Source of the DNA: Cordylochernes scorpioides
Lineage: Eukaryota > Arthropoda > Arachnida > Pseudoscorpiones > Chernetidae
Assembly (NCBI GenBank): GCA_030710605.1
Contig: CP092874.1
Location: 17,014,062 to 17,078,061 of the forward strand
DNA length: 64,000 nt
Direction of reading: 5' to 3'
Positions within the stretch are counted from its first letter, which is position 1. Every line of letters starts with the position of its first letter. The notes under the pieces were generated by a model that made no database searches, was not told where the DNA came from, and saw nothing but the letters and a program-made list of their open reading frames with translations. Positions 11,046 to 21,334 of the stretch are shown piece by piece. Made by a program: the position numbers and the translations under genes.

Positions 11046-12880
11046 AGATATTTATGTTACAATGCATATTAAAATTGAGAATAAGAATAAGAAAGTCATT
11101 TTTGTTGTCGAATCTATATATGGCGTGGATTATTATTAAATAATACGATAAATTAAATGCACAAATGATTATATGTATTAACTTACAAAACAAAGGGAGA
11201 GATATTTAACACATATCTTATTTTATATATGTTTAAATTTAAAGAAATATAATAAACAAAACAAACAGTTCTATTAAAAAAAAAGGCTTCAAGACAATTC
11301 TAATAACAACAACCAACTTCTGGTCAAAAATTAATATTATATAAATATTTCAAATTTATATAATCTAAATCTATATATATATATATATATATTAATTATC
11401 GTCTATCAATTTTTCAAAAGTCTATGGATATTTTAAGTTCAAGTTTTACATACAGTAAATCTTTCTTACACTCCTGTACGATCGTTGATTGTGTTTACAG
11501 TATATTTATCTTATAGAGATAATGAGAAAAAAAATTAGATCCATTTATATAACTAAGTTACCTTTTGTACATTGTCGAAAAGTGGTGTGCTACCAATCTC
11601 TCGAAATAATAATAAATATATTAATATTTGATTCGATATATTTATTTTAAAAAATAGAGGTTTTGCAAATTCAAGACAATATTTTACACACTTTAATGAT
11701 ATATACCATTTTTAATTTTAATTGCAAAACATTCTATATACATTTTAATTTTGAAAATAGAGCAATCCATAAATAAATCATAAATTAAAAAGGCATATAT
11801 TGGATTTTTTGGATCTAGGCATATAAATGATATTTTGATCCAATATATGCCATTTTAATTAAATACATTTTAATAAAAACTGTTTACACTTTAATAACAA
11901 CGTGATAATAACATATTTTCAATATTATTTGATATTTTTTAATAATGATATTATAAATTATTTTAGTTTTTATCGAAATATACTTTTATTTAATTGTAAG
12001 TGAAAAAAAAAAGTTTTTGTTACCTAAAAAGTGCACAACCTGTAAATAAATGTCCATAATATAAGTGAAAGAATTAGAATTTTTAGAAATTAAAAAATAA
12101 TAATAAATATAGTATTATTAATCTCACAAATATGTCTATATAACGAAATTTTTTATCTTAATTATACATAATTATAATTTTTAAAATATCCCCCATATTA
12201 AAGCGACGAAAATATTCTTAAAACATTTAAATGTTATGCATTTTTCAAATACATTTCCAAACTCAAAATAAGTTTATAAACTTTATATAAAGAAAAATAG
12301 ATAAAAACTTACCAAAATATTTGGAAATAATATAATGGATTTTAATATAATAATATATTTATTTTAATATAATGACAATTTTCATTTACTGTGTATCAAA
12401 TAAATCTTTTGTTAATTATATACAATAATGCCAAATCGAATATAGGGTTATATTTTAATAGTAAATTTTTGAAAATTTCATATAAATATTTACACTTATT
12501 TATAATATTGTTCTCTTTATTTTCACTATATATTATTGTCATTTAAAAAAATATATATATTTTTTAATATTCAATAAGAATGATTATCATAAACACAAAA
12601 TATGCCAAAATATTTTAATTCACATTTGGAGATTGAATTCTAACAACCATAAAATATTTTTAAAAAGACATAAACTAAAAACCTAATTACAAATTTTTCA
12701 TTAATTTTAAAATCAAACGAATCTTCGAAAAGTATGAATAAGACTGAATAGAATGCGCGAACGCAAAATAAAAAATAAAAAAAAAAAAAGGAAATAAAAA
12801 AAAAAAAACATTGGTAAAGGTCAAAATTACAACAACAAATGAGCATAATAGAAAGCAAAAAAAAAATCAAGTCAAACAGA
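11046..12880. other. Very AT-rich intergenic DNA
   Basis: Apart from the palindrome at 11796-11858 and simple repeats such as TATATATA near 11370, I see no gene. The stretch matches 30450-30967 plus 37222-38450 in copy 2. Position about 11568 (TTTGTACATTG) is the empty site of the copia insertion in copy 2. Confidence 0.6.
11796..11858. repeat. Short palindrome
   Basis: GGCATATATTGGATT and a downstream complement ATCCAATATATGCC form a ~60 bp hairpin. Its end motif and flank (TTTGAAAATAGAGCAATCC) recur at the foldback element at 29258-29465, so it looks like an internally deleted member of that family. Copy 2: 37450-37512. Confidence 0.6.
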
Positions 12881-13115
12881 ATTGTAAAATCAAGGCTAAG
12901 GCTTGAGGAATGCGCTCAGACGAAGAGAGCAAATAAATCGACCAGAAGATCAAGTTCAGCAGCAGTTCCCGAGGGTGAAGACCTCGCAGAAGACCGGCCT
13001 GGCAAGAAACATAATTACAGTCTCGGCTGCCCTTTAATTGCCCGCTTTCACAAGGTCTCGTCTGATGCCGGGCGGCCATATCTTTTGGTATCTTTTGCCT
13101 GCAGCCACTTCTTTT
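12880..13115. other. GC-rich island of unknown nature
   Basis: About 235 bp of roughly balanced base composition in DNA that is otherwise about three-quarters AT. It is open in one frame on each strand (about 100 codons on +, 70 on -), but neither frame shows a recognisable domain. It is almost unchanged in copy 2 (38450-38690). It could be an old SINE body, a regulatory element or an exon; I cannot decide. It is not similar to 5S rRNA beyond an 11-base stretch (TCTCGTCTGAT). Confidence 0.4.
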
Positions 13116-13880
13116 GGCAAATTCATTTTAATAATGCAAAAATGATATTGTTAACTGATATTTAATAGTGAAATATAATCGATTAATTTGCAATGTTCAA
13201 TTTTTGCGCAAATGTTTTTTTTTTTTTCAAAACATTGGAAAAAATCTACTTTTTTTTTAAACAACAAATACCTAAAAACAATTTTTATTATAAAAATAAT
13301 TATCCAAGTTTAAACCGATATGTTTATAAAAGGATGAAATGAATAATTAAATATTTTATACTAAATTGTGAAAAGTGTAACAATTCATTTCCGTTTATTG
13401 TCGCCATTTAAAGTTTAAAATATAATTTTATAATAAATAACATTTTAATAATTAAATAGAATAATCGTGCTGTTTTTGAATTATATATTTTCATATTTAA
13501 AGCTTCCCATTTTTAATTTTCTTTATTCTTTTTATTTATTATATAAAACTATTTTAAATAATAACACAAATGCTTATATCTTTTTTTCTTCTCCATAATG
13601 AAATTACGATGACTAATTCAATACAGTCTATCAAAATCAATGTATGTTAGATGTAAATAATTTTTTATGGAATAAAATAGCTATATAAAGTTACGAAATA
13701 GGAAGTCATAACATTAAAGATATTAAAAACGACACTTGAAGTTACAACGCATGAGTTCTTTTCAACGAAAAATCAAATTTATATTTCAAGGTGAAATATC
13801 GACTATTTCTAACCTTTTTGGATGAGGTATGAAAGGATGAATTATGAAAAGTAATGATGAACAGCAGGAATGTCAGTCAG
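13116..13880. other. AT-rich intergenic DNA
   Basis: No gene seen. Matches 38690-39190 and 39410-39560 of copy 2, where a ~220 bp hairpin element interrupts it. Confidence 0.55.
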
Positions 13881-13889
13881 CAGTCAGCA

Positions 13890-14335
13890 ATGAGGAACAT
13901 CACACAAAGACTGTTAACATTTAGCTGGAGAACAGCAGCCTTCATGTCTAGGGTACCAGGAGTATACAAGAGTCCTGTCTGACATACAGAGTAATTGGAT
14001 GTTTCCTGTTGATGGTAACATCACACAAAGACAGTTAATATTTAGCTGAAGGACAGCAGCCTTCATGTCTAGGGTACCAGGAGTACAAGAGTCCTGTCTG
14101 ACATACAGAGTAATTGGATGTTTCCTGTTGATGGGAACATCACACAAAGACAGTTAATATTTAGCTGGAGGACAGCAGCCTTCATGTCTAGGGTACCAGG
14201 AGTACAAGAGTCCTGTCTGACATACAGAGTAATTGGGTGTTTCCTGTTGATGGGAACATCACACAAAGACAGTTAATATTTAGCTGGCGGACAGCCGCCT
14301 TCATGTCTAGGGTACTAGAGTACAAGAGTCCTGTC
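13890..14335. repeat. 119 bp tandem repeat, ~4 units
   Basis: Units contain TTAGCTGGAGGACAGCAGCC, GGGTACCAGGAGTACAAGAG and GGATGTTTCCTGTTGATGGG. There are about 3.7 copies here against about 24 in copy 2 (40010-42905). ORFs through the units are an effect of periodicity. Confidence 0.93.
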
Positions 14336-14733
14336 ACCTCCCCGCCATGCTGAAGCAGTTAAAAGGACTTGGTGAGAGATTTTTATCGTACTTACCACAA
14401 TATTTATACACATAAGTGTTTAATTCTTGTTATTAAAGTTTGGAAACACATTTAAAATTTATATATTTTATTCAATGAAGAACAAAATTACATAACCATC
14501 ACAATTAATTATATATCTTAACTATATAACACATTAAACCATCTATTTACAGTTTGTTTAGTCAACAGTCCAATATTTTTATTTTCACAGACTAAATTAA
14601 GAGAATAATTTATAAATGAAATATTATGCAAAACAATTAAACAGCTATATACATAAAGAAGTTACTCTTCTGGTCATTCTCATTGATGAGTCACACCAAA
14701 TGTTTGATATTGGACATAATTAAAGACCATGAA

Positions 14734-15065
14734 CAACAACAAAGCCTTTATTTAGGGCCTCTCGCCCTATACAGGATTCGCCAGTTCACAAGGGATGGGG
14801 AGAACATTGTGTGGCCTTTTTCCGGGATATAATCCTGTGGAATCCAAATATAGCCACCGCTATATACCTATTCTTTGATATTTCATTAATTAGTGCCGGA
14901 AATGAAGGACAAAGTTGCCCCGTTTTATCATTTAGTTTTCGTCTTTCCTCAGACAGAGCAGCACAATCAAATAAGTAGTGCAACATCTCCATTGTTATTC
15001 CTGATCCACAGAAAGTACATTTCAATTCTTCGCCCCTTATTAAAATCAGATGGTGTTCTCTGAAA
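14734..15065 (-). mobile_element. 5'-truncated non-LTR retrotransposon (LINE) insertion
   Basis: 332 bp flanked by a perfect 13 bp target duplication, TAAAGACCATGAA (14721-14733 and 15066-15078). The minus strand encodes the C-terminal end of an ORF2 (next entry) and ends in a 3' tail with GGCGAATCC, AATAAAGGC and TTGTTGTTG repeats. Short copies of the same 3' end occur at 20790-20850, 21335-21400, 48676-48733 and 49241-49293, so this is an active or recently active family. Copy 2 has a deletion covering this site. Confidence 0.88.
14786..15065 (-). pseudogene. LINE ORF2 C-terminal fragment (zinc-knuckle tail)
   Basis: The frame is open through the insertion and ends at 14786. It contains CTFCGSGITMEMLHYLFDC, the C-terminal CX2C...HX4C motif found after the reverse transcriptase/RNase H region in Jockey/I-like non-LTR elements. 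The reverse transcriptase itself is missing through 5' truncation. The ATG that seems to start the frame (15097) lies in flanking DNA. Confidence 0.75.
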
Positions 15066-15689
15066 TAAAGACCATGAATTCTTCTGGTTAAGGACAATTG
15101 ATAAACCCCTACTTTACTCTATATTCATAGAAATCCAGTGTGGTGTTTATATTCAAGTTTTGAACTACCATCCCTATATATCTGATACCATCTATAGATA
15201 AATTACTAAAGATCGGAAATCATAAAAACATTTATTACCAGACATAATGAAAAATAACATTCTTTTCTTTAATAAAATTACCGGAAGTTCTAAAAATAAA
15301 CCATTAGCATACATTGTCGTCAACGGAAGTATAAAAATAAATAATTGTTGAAGCTAGATTTTCTCGTTTGGTAAATTCCCGCCATTTTTTTTCCAGTGTT
15401 GCCGACTTGACAAGTTGGTACAATGCCAATTGCTTGCGTCACCTTAGAAAGGTAATGGATTTATATAAAAAAAGAGAGAAAAACATCTTCAAGGGAAATC
15501 CTACGCAAGGTCAAAATGGCCTCTCAGTTTCTATGATTATAAACGAATATCAATAAAAATCATTTCATTTAAAATAGCATAAGAACTTTAAAAACTTAGA
15601 AATTTCGACCTAAAACATAAAGCCTTACTTGAAATTGTTTACAGAGAGAATCTACACTCTTGTACAATTAAATGAATACATATACACTC

Positions 15690-15990
15690 GTAAACAAAAC
15701 TTAAGGAAGTGGAAAGTTTTGATGTCGTCAGTCGTCTATTTTTTTTTATATATATATATATAATGAGACAGCGGTAATTTTGTTCACTTTCTTGTTTATT
15801 GGAGAAAAAAAATACTTAAGACCGAAACTCTAAAAGAAGTGGGTAGCTATGTAAAAAAGTAATTTTGTTTTATGACAACGCTCATTCTTATATAGCTCAA
15901 AAGATTATCCAAATTTTACATGAGACCCTCCTTACTCCCCTGACATGTCACCAAGTCATTATTACTTATCAATTGATTTAAATCTCATTG
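15690..15990 (+). pseudogene. mariner/Tc1 transposase relic
   Basis: Starts with a terminal-repeat-like ACACTCGTAAACAAAAC. In two reading frames it keeps the transposase signatures YDNAHSYIAQKI (around the second catalytic Asp) and PPYSPDMSPSHYYLS (around the third). A frameshift separates them and most of the gene is missing. A hammerhead foldback has inserted directly after the last motif (15970). Copy 2: 43615-43890. Confidence 0.65.
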
Positions 15991-16044
15991 ATATTAATTA
16001 AATAAATAAAAAGGTTTCTGGAGTTGCTTTAATTTTTCAAATCG

Positions 16045-16087
16045 TTTTAAGCTTTCGGGTATCTCTGCCCTTCATCAGGAGAACTTA
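16045..16087 (-). ncRNA. Hammerhead ribozyme core (left arm)
   Basis: Minus strand: CTGATGA, stem II GGG..CCC, GAAA, then AGCT palindrome and U as a minimal stem III. All universally conserved core bases are present. Stem I pairing is weak, so activity is doubtful. Confidence 0.5.
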
Positions 16088-16134
16088 AGTTAGGTTAGGG
16101 ACAAAGGCATCAGGCGGCGTTTATTCATTATTCA

Positions 16135-16180
16135 AGTTCTCCTGTAGATGGACAGCGATTCCCGAAAGCTTGAAACGATT
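16135..16180 (+). ncRNA. Hammerhead relic (right arm)
   Basis: Inverted counterpart of the left arm. The core reads CTGTAGA rather than CTGANGA, but GAAA and the AGCT palindrome are kept. Probably inactive. Confidence 0.4.
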
Positions 16181-16240
16181 TTAAAATAAAAATAAACTTA
16201 TCTCCAGAAACCTTTTTAATTATTTAATCATTATTACTTA

Positions 16241-16650
16241 TGTTGTATGAGATAGCAGACTTTCTGGGCAAAGGCTGGAGCTCTTGGCCTACCTGAAGCC
16301 AGGAAATCTACCACCCAACTAGACGAAAGAGACCTCCTTCGTACCATCAAAACCCATTGCCTGCAGGAATGGAAATCTAATGCTGCACACACATGACTGG
16401 TACAGAGCAGGAGGGACAAGCACCGGTTCTGTCCTCCCAATAGAACAACAGTCTTTGATTTCCTGACTTAAGTCTGGTCATCTACAGACAATGACTTTCC
16501 AGAATGGTTGCAAGGTTTTCCCACTATGTACTGTCAACCTGCAACCCCAAAACACATTTTTGACTGTATTGACTCATCCATTGATGAGCTCTACTCTTCC
16601 CCGGCAGACACCATCAACAAGCTTTACAAGCTTGATACCTTAATATGATT
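16241..16650 (+). pseudogene. Non-LTR retrotransposon RNase H/C-terminal relic
   Basis: Pieces in different + frames resemble the end of an arthropod LINE ORF2. They include an RNase H tail like LGKGWSSWPT/KAGALGLPEA, then ERDLLRTIKTHCLQEW, then a stretch like RLKSGHLQTMTFQNGCKVF and a final HIFDCIDSSIDELYSSPAD. Several frameshifts break it. The copy-2 version (44155-44560) keeps a slightly longer frame, 44362-44550. Confidence 0.65.
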
Positions 16651-16731
16651 GAGTGGAGATAAGAAAGAAGAAGACTTATGTTGTGTGGGTTTGGATTCCT
16701 CAGAATATATTTGAAGTTTGTCATAACCATC

Positions 16732-17035
16732 TTTTTTTTTCTTATCCCTAGTACACGTGGTACAGGCCATGATAATCATGGTGGGTAGTTAGCGACTGCT
16801 TTTTACTGTAAGCGCACCACATGTCTACACATGTGTAAAGCAGTTCGACTTTGCACTTACAAATATGCCAGAGCCCCGTTTGGTTACTTGCACTCGCTGG
16901 TGGGGTTGGACTTTTGCAAGAATCGGGGGCCATTGGAGCATTTTTTTAAACAGAAAAAAGTGTCCAATGCGGGAATCGAACCCGGGTCATAGTGGTCGAA
17001 AACCAAACGCTTTACCAGCCTTCCACCGACCCCCC
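16732..17035 (-). mobile_element. tRNA-derived SINE, complete insertion
   Basis: 304 bp on the minus strand flanked by a 10 bp target duplication CATAACCATC (16722-16731 and 17036-17045). The 5' tRNA-like head (17034-16960) has acceptor-type ends and B box GGGTTCGATTCCC. The body contains CCACCAGCGAGTGCAAG. The tail contains CCACCATGATTATCATGG and ends GGGATAAG plus a run of A (T on +). The copy-2 site (about 44630-44642) is empty, with one CATAACCATC. The tail matches the 73 bp minisatellite unit. Confidence 0.9.
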
Positions 17036-17232
17036 CATAACCATCATGAAATAAAGGAAGCGGTGTGTAACTAAAGTTCAAAGGTACTTTCAAAAACAGT
17101 TTTATCTAAGGGGATTCATACATTCCTGAGATATGGAAAATGTTTATAGATATAGAAGGCGACTACATTGAAAAATTATAAAGTTATTTGAAATTTTAGA
17201 TTATATCATGCATCATACTACGTACAATGAAC

Positions 17233-17332
17233 ATGGAACGCTTCACGATTTTGCGTGTCATCCTTGCACAGGGGATGTTAATCTTCTCTGTATCGTTCCT
17301 ATTGTAGTAGTTGTACCGCCGAACAAGCATGT
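17233..17332 (-). pseudogene. U6 snRNA pseudogene
   Basis: The minus strand reads GGAACGATACAGAGAAGATT, then a C-rich stretch, then CAAGGATGACACGCAAAATC and GTGAAGCGTTCC, which is U6 spliceosomal RNA. The ACAGAGA box is intact. The catalytic AGC triad reads AAC, two bases are missing just after it, and the 3' end has no T-run terminator. It is therefore most likely a retro-pseudogene or part of a U6-derived repeat. The 5' stem region is divergent but still has GCTTG..TTCGGC. Copy 2: 44826-44930. Confidence 0.88.
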
Positions 17333-17520
17333 GCAAAGAACATGGCGCCTCTAAAACCGCTGCAGAGTTTGGTGGAGAATCACCAGTGGGTCTCCAGCGA
17401 CACCACGTATTTCGCGATCTACGAAGAACACGTAGATCGCGTACTTCGCCGCTGAGGAGATGGTGTGGTCCTCGAGACCAACTGGAAAGATCCAGGACTG
17501 CGGGTCCTGTTATATATAAA
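17333..17520. other. GC-rich segment joined to the U6 pseudogene
   Basis: About 190 bp of GC-rich DNA. It contains an 11 bp perfect stem CGCGATCTACG / CGTAGATCGCG (17413-17423, 17431-17441) with a 7-base loop, and a TATATATAAATA motif near 17509. In copy 2 (44931-45115) three CG-type sites in the stem changed but all still pair as G-U. The segment may be the body of a U6-fused SINE. No recognisable protein despite a 70-codon frame on +. Confidence 0.4.
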
Positions 17521-17644
17521 TAGAATAAACTCATAATGTCATATTATCACTTGTGTACGTGAATGAAATTATGTAAAATATAAATTACTTTTCTTATTAC
17601 ATTGAGAAAAAAAACATTAAACCAGAGTTTTTAAATATTTTAAA

Positions 17645-18236
17645 ATACACTCATGGACAAAACTTAAGAAAGAGAAAAGTCTTTGATTTCGCCGGTCGCC
17701 TATTTTTTTTTTTTTTTTTTTTTTTGAGATAGAGGCGATTTTGTTCACACTTAGTTATCTCGTGTGTCTTCAATAAAGGTCACTGTAATATCTTTCAGAG
17801 TTATTGTCCCGATATACATGCTAAAAGGTACAACTTCCTTAAGTTTTGTCCATGAGTGTATATACACTTGGTTATCTCGATTGTCTTCAATAAAGGTCAC
17901 TGTAATATCTTTCAGAGTTATTGTCTGAATCCAGATATATACATGCTAAAAGATACAACTTCCTTAAGTTTTGTCCATATGAGTGTGTATACACTTGGTT
18001 ATCTCGTATGTCTTCAATAAAGGTCACTGTAATATATTTCAGAGTTATTGTCTGAATCCCGATATACATGCTTAAAGGCACAACTTCCTTAAGTTTTGTC
18101 CATGAGTGTATATACACTTGGTTATCTCATTTGTCTTCAATAAAGGTCACTGTAATATCTTTCAGAGTTATTGTCCCGATATACATGTTAAAAAGTACAA
18201 CTTCCTTAAGTTTTGTCTATATGAGTGTGTATGCAC
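17645..18236 (-). mobile_element. mariner-type MITE with internal tandem array (~4 units)
   Basis: Bounded on the left by ACACTCATGGACAAAACTT and on the right by its complement AAGTTTTGTCTATATGAGTG. Inside, a ~117-122 bp unit, itself containing the terminal motif, is repeated in minus orientation. Copy 2 (45240-45600) has about two units. The terminal motif is shared with the mariner relic at 15690. Confidence 0.7.
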
Positions 18237-18738
18237 AGATTTAAAAAAAAATCAATTATGAAATGAAAATTGAAATTCAAGTCGAAGATGGAAAAACACT
18301 AAATAACTGTTGACTAGGTATTTGCAGAAGACATTTAATGGATTTACAACCCTAAGTAGAAATTGTTCTAAGAAAATGAATAATAAAAAAAACGAGCTCC
18401 GAAGGAGAAAAGGAATGAGTTGGGTGGTCCTCCCACCACCTGCTGTGGGAATCGTCTGACATTTTGGGTGGATATACCAGCAGACGACTGTCTTACAACG
18501 CCATATTTGTTTCTCATTCTTCATCATTCTCATTTGCAAATAAAACAACGCCATCTATCTTTCATTTTGTTTATTAATTGGCAATTAATTTCGTTTTTAT
18601 TTATGGCTTCTTGTATAATGCAATGGATAGACGTTTGTTTGGAATTTATTAGTCTATTCTAGAAAAGAATGAGGTGTAAATTATACATGGCCTTTACTTT
18701 TTGTTGAAATTTAATGAGAAAAGTAATTTTCTCCATAT
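18237..18738. other. Intergenic DNA, no gene recognised
   Basis: It has a moderately GC-rich stretch with the hairpin GGGTGGTCCTCCCACC near 18422 and paired GTCGTCTG/CAGACGAC-type motifs. It is well conserved in copy 2 (45600-46100). The short ORFs have no recognisable features. Confidence 0.45.
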
Positions 18739-18739
18739 A

Positions 18740-18916
18740 CAGTTAAACCTGTCTATAGCGCCCCCTCTTGGGACTCACCAAAATAGGGTGCTATAGAGAG
18801 GGTGTGCTATAGACAGGTCACTTTTATTGTAAAATGTATTCAATTTAATGTTTAAAATCGGGCGCTATAGAGAGGAAGGCGCTATTTAGAGGGGGCGTTA
18901 TAGACAGGTGTAACTG
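18740..18916. mobile_element. pogo/Tigger-like MITE
   Basis: 177 bp with inverted ends CAGTTAAACCTGTCTATAGC / complement, flanked by TA on both sides, as for the pogo/Tigger branch of Tc1/mariner. Internal sub-terminal repeats of GCTATAGAGAGG type. Non-coding. Copy 2: 46106-46280. Confidence 0.87.
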
Positions 18917-19160
18917 TATATGCTTTCCATTTTAATGAAGGAGATTGGAAAACCCACAATGAGTGTTTTATCTTTCACTGAGTTTGACATTTTTAAATCG
19001 AAAAAGTAAATTTAAAAAGTAAATGTTATTGGTCATTCTTTTTATCACCTTCTTAAAGCTTTTTACTGAGATGAAAAATGTATTGTTCTAGTGAATATTT
19101 AAAGGGAGAGGTACTTCTTTTGGTACGTGAATGCTAACAATTTGCTTCTTTATATTATAT

Positions 19161-19834
19161 TGTAGCAGATTATTTATTCTATGAAAATATTTTAAATTTC
19201 GATATTTGTATTTTGATACACTGTAAAATTTTCTCCTTGACTCTCTGATATCTTATTAGTTTTTATTTGGTTTTACATTAAATAAATTGTTGAGCTATTC
19301 TGAAGTTTGTCTTTACTAATTTTTACGTTACATTTTGGTGGAGATACTGGGTAGATTAGGGAAGACAAACTGAAAGATTGCCAAGAAGACCTTGAGGCAA
19401 TAGGTGCTGTGATCTACATTTTTAGAGACTGACTCCAGGATTTCACTGCTGTCTCAAATCCAAGACTTCCCTCCAAGATGACGATGTCCCTATAGACGAT
19501 ACGAAGACAAAGCCGCTCTTCACGCCGCAATAAAAAGGACGCAAAGGTACTAGGGACAACGTTACAGGACTTCGAGGGAATCCTTGGTAGAAGCACGTTA
19601 GATCCATGTCAGTAGCAACAAGAATAGCAATCTGTGGGTCACAGCTCCCATAGGAAAGGAGCTATGTAACAGATTATTTATTATTTTATGAATGAAATTA
19701 AATTTAGATATTTGTATTTTAATACCCTATAAAATTTTTTCATTGTCTCTCTGTTATTTTATTAGTTTTTATTTGGTTTTACATTAAATAAATTGTCATT
19801 TTGAAGTTTGTCTTTCCTCATTTTCTACTTTACA
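19161..19834 (+). mobile_element. TRIM-like miniature LTR retroelement
   Basis: Two ~170 bp direct repeats (19161-19332 and 19665-19834), each beginning TGTA and ending TACA, flank a 332 bp non-coding interior. Directly after the first repeat comes TTTTGGTGGAGATACTGGG, a primer-binding-site-like sequence. Just before the second repeat is a purine tract AGGAAAGGAG. This is the plan of a terminal-repeat retrotransposon in miniature, which relies on another element's proteins. The primer site resembles the start of gypsy-2 (TGGTGGAGAAGCTGGG, 36804-36789, minus strand). Confidence 0.8.
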
Positions 19835-19985
19835 AGATATATATACATGTATCTAAAGAGACAAGGGTCGCCTCTCCCGTTAAAATTGATGTCTAAAACA
19901 AAACGCCATCTATTGACCTTCGCCGCAACTAGCGGCCTCGGGTCGGTGACAAAGCCACAACACCAGCTTTGGCAAACTGATAAGC

Positions 19986-20040
19986 GTCCACCTAGAGACC
20001 ATGGTTTCGGGCTAATGGCCCTCGTCAAGCTAAGGCGGAC
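19986..20040 (-). ncRNA. Hammerhead ribozyme with altered core
   Basis: Stem I strands GTCCGCCTTAG / CTAGGTGGAC, stem II GGGC..GCCC, GAAA, stem III CC-AT-GG and cleavage triplet GTC are present. The core reads TTGACGA instead of CTGACGA. Loss of that C normally abolishes cleavage. The copy-2 version is intact. Confidence 0.6.
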
Positions 20041-20299
20041 TTTATTCAATGAGATCCACACGGGATCTAATGGAATATTGACAATCTGCCAAAGAGGTGT
20101 TTTAGCTGGCAAAGTGGCTGGGCCATATCTATGGCTAAAATATAGATGGAAATTTCCTCCCGGCAAAATTTCCATATACATGTGTGTACCAGGATTTTGC
20201 CTCAACGATGCACTTTGCATCACCCTAGTGAAAAACTCTACTAGTGATAAAGAATAAGCCACAACACCAGTTTAGGAAAATCCAGACAAAAGCCAACAA

Positions 20300-20343
20300 C
20301 CAGTATACCATGGTTTCAGGCTATGTCCCTCATCAGTACAGGG
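20300..20343 (-). ncRNA. Hammerhead ribozyme (second monomer)
   Basis: Minus strand: stem I CCTGTA, core CTGATGA, stem II GGG..CCT, GAAA, stem III CC-AT-GG, site GTA, stem I partner TACTGG. All conserved core bases are present. The very short stem III is typical of metazoan type I hammerheads that work better as dimers. Confidence 0.65.
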
Positions 20344-20789
20344 ACGGCTTCACTTTTATCCTCCTGAAACTTTATATTGTATTTATGTTATATTATATAT
20401 TATTATATGTTATATTATATATTATTCCTTTGACCAATTGACACGTGGCAATATTATTGCTTAACCCATGAAAGGCAGATGACATATTCATCAAGAGATT
20501 GTCAATGGATTACTTATTTATTCATCATGGAATTTGAATATAAGGATATATAAATAATGTATTTATAGATTTGGCTTATCATTGAGACGCTTCTATATTT
20601 ACATAAAAGGGCAATCTATTTTTATTACTATAATTTAATTTCTTTGAAATAAATATTCTTTCTCATCATTGTTTGAGATCATAATAAATAATCTATAATC
20701 CAAATTGTGCCTTATCAATTATTCAATGCTTTAATTCAACCAAATTCTCTCTCTCTCTCTCTGTATTCTTAATTCTCTTCTCTTACTCT

Positions 20790-20850
20790 GTAAACTGGCG
20801 AATCCTATATAGGACGAGAGGTCCTCAATAAAGGCTTTTGTTGTTGTTTT
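20790..20850 (+). mobile_element. LINE 3' end fragment
   Basis: AACTGGCGAATCC..AGGACGAGAGGTCC..AATAAAGGC followed by TTGTTGTTG. This is the same 3' end as the LINE at 14734-15065, here severely 5'-truncated. Copy 2: 48676-48733. Confidence 0.7.
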
Positions 20851-21334
20851 GTATATATGTTATATTAAAATATTATTTTATTTAAAATTATATTTCATAG
20901 ATACAAATACTCTGTTAAATCGACCTCCAGAGGTCACTCTTCCCCTATAAAAACTTGTTGTTGTTGTATCCCGTTGGCCGGCTCAAATATTTTGTACATT
21001 ATGTAAATAATATTTTGTTTTCCTTATTCTACTCGCCTTAAGCCAGGCAGTACTTTTACCAAATTATGTTTTTTTATATAGTCCTTAAGCTCTCAATTAA
21101 AGAAATCACTAATCAAAACTCTTTTAAATATTTTTGCACGACTGCATTACTATAATCCTCAACATGATCTAAATTCAAGCAGAAAATCTCATTTGTTTTT
21201 ATATAACATATATATACATATATTTACATATTGAGGTAGTGAGAAAAGTTTTAGAACAGATGTGTAAATAAATCCCTTTTCAAACAAAGGCTCACGTACA
21301 CATGGGGAAAGGGAGGAAAAATTACTGTATTATT

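Larger units (their letters stand above)
15970..16227. mobile_element. Foldback element with a hammerhead core in each arm
   Basis: Two ~95 bp arms in inverted orientation share GGTTTCTGGAG, AAATCGTTTTAAGCTTTCGGG and CTCCTG. A 14 bp direct repeat TCATTATTACTTAT (15956-15969 and 16228-16241) flanks the element and looks like a target duplication. A duplication of that length fits target-primed retrotransposition better than a cut-and-paste transposase. Copy 2: 43890-44135. Confidence 0.7.
19855..20370 (-). mobile_element. Retrozyme-like hammerhead dimer
   Basis: Two homologous ~310 bp monomers in tandem, the second partial. Both contain AAGCCACAACACCAG followed by a minus-strand hammerhead (19986-20040 and 20300-20343). 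Spacing between hammerheads is ~310 bp. The 5' part GTCGCCTCTCCCGT and ACGCCATCTATTG is shared with 10660-11045. The pair of minus-strand ribozymes would release a ~310 nt RNA if both cleaved. Copy 2: 47720-48245. Confidence 0.65.

Noticed and set aside
13040..13060. Match of TCTCGTCTGAT to 5S rRNA
   Set aside because: Only about 11 bases agree and the neighbouring 5S sequence is absent.
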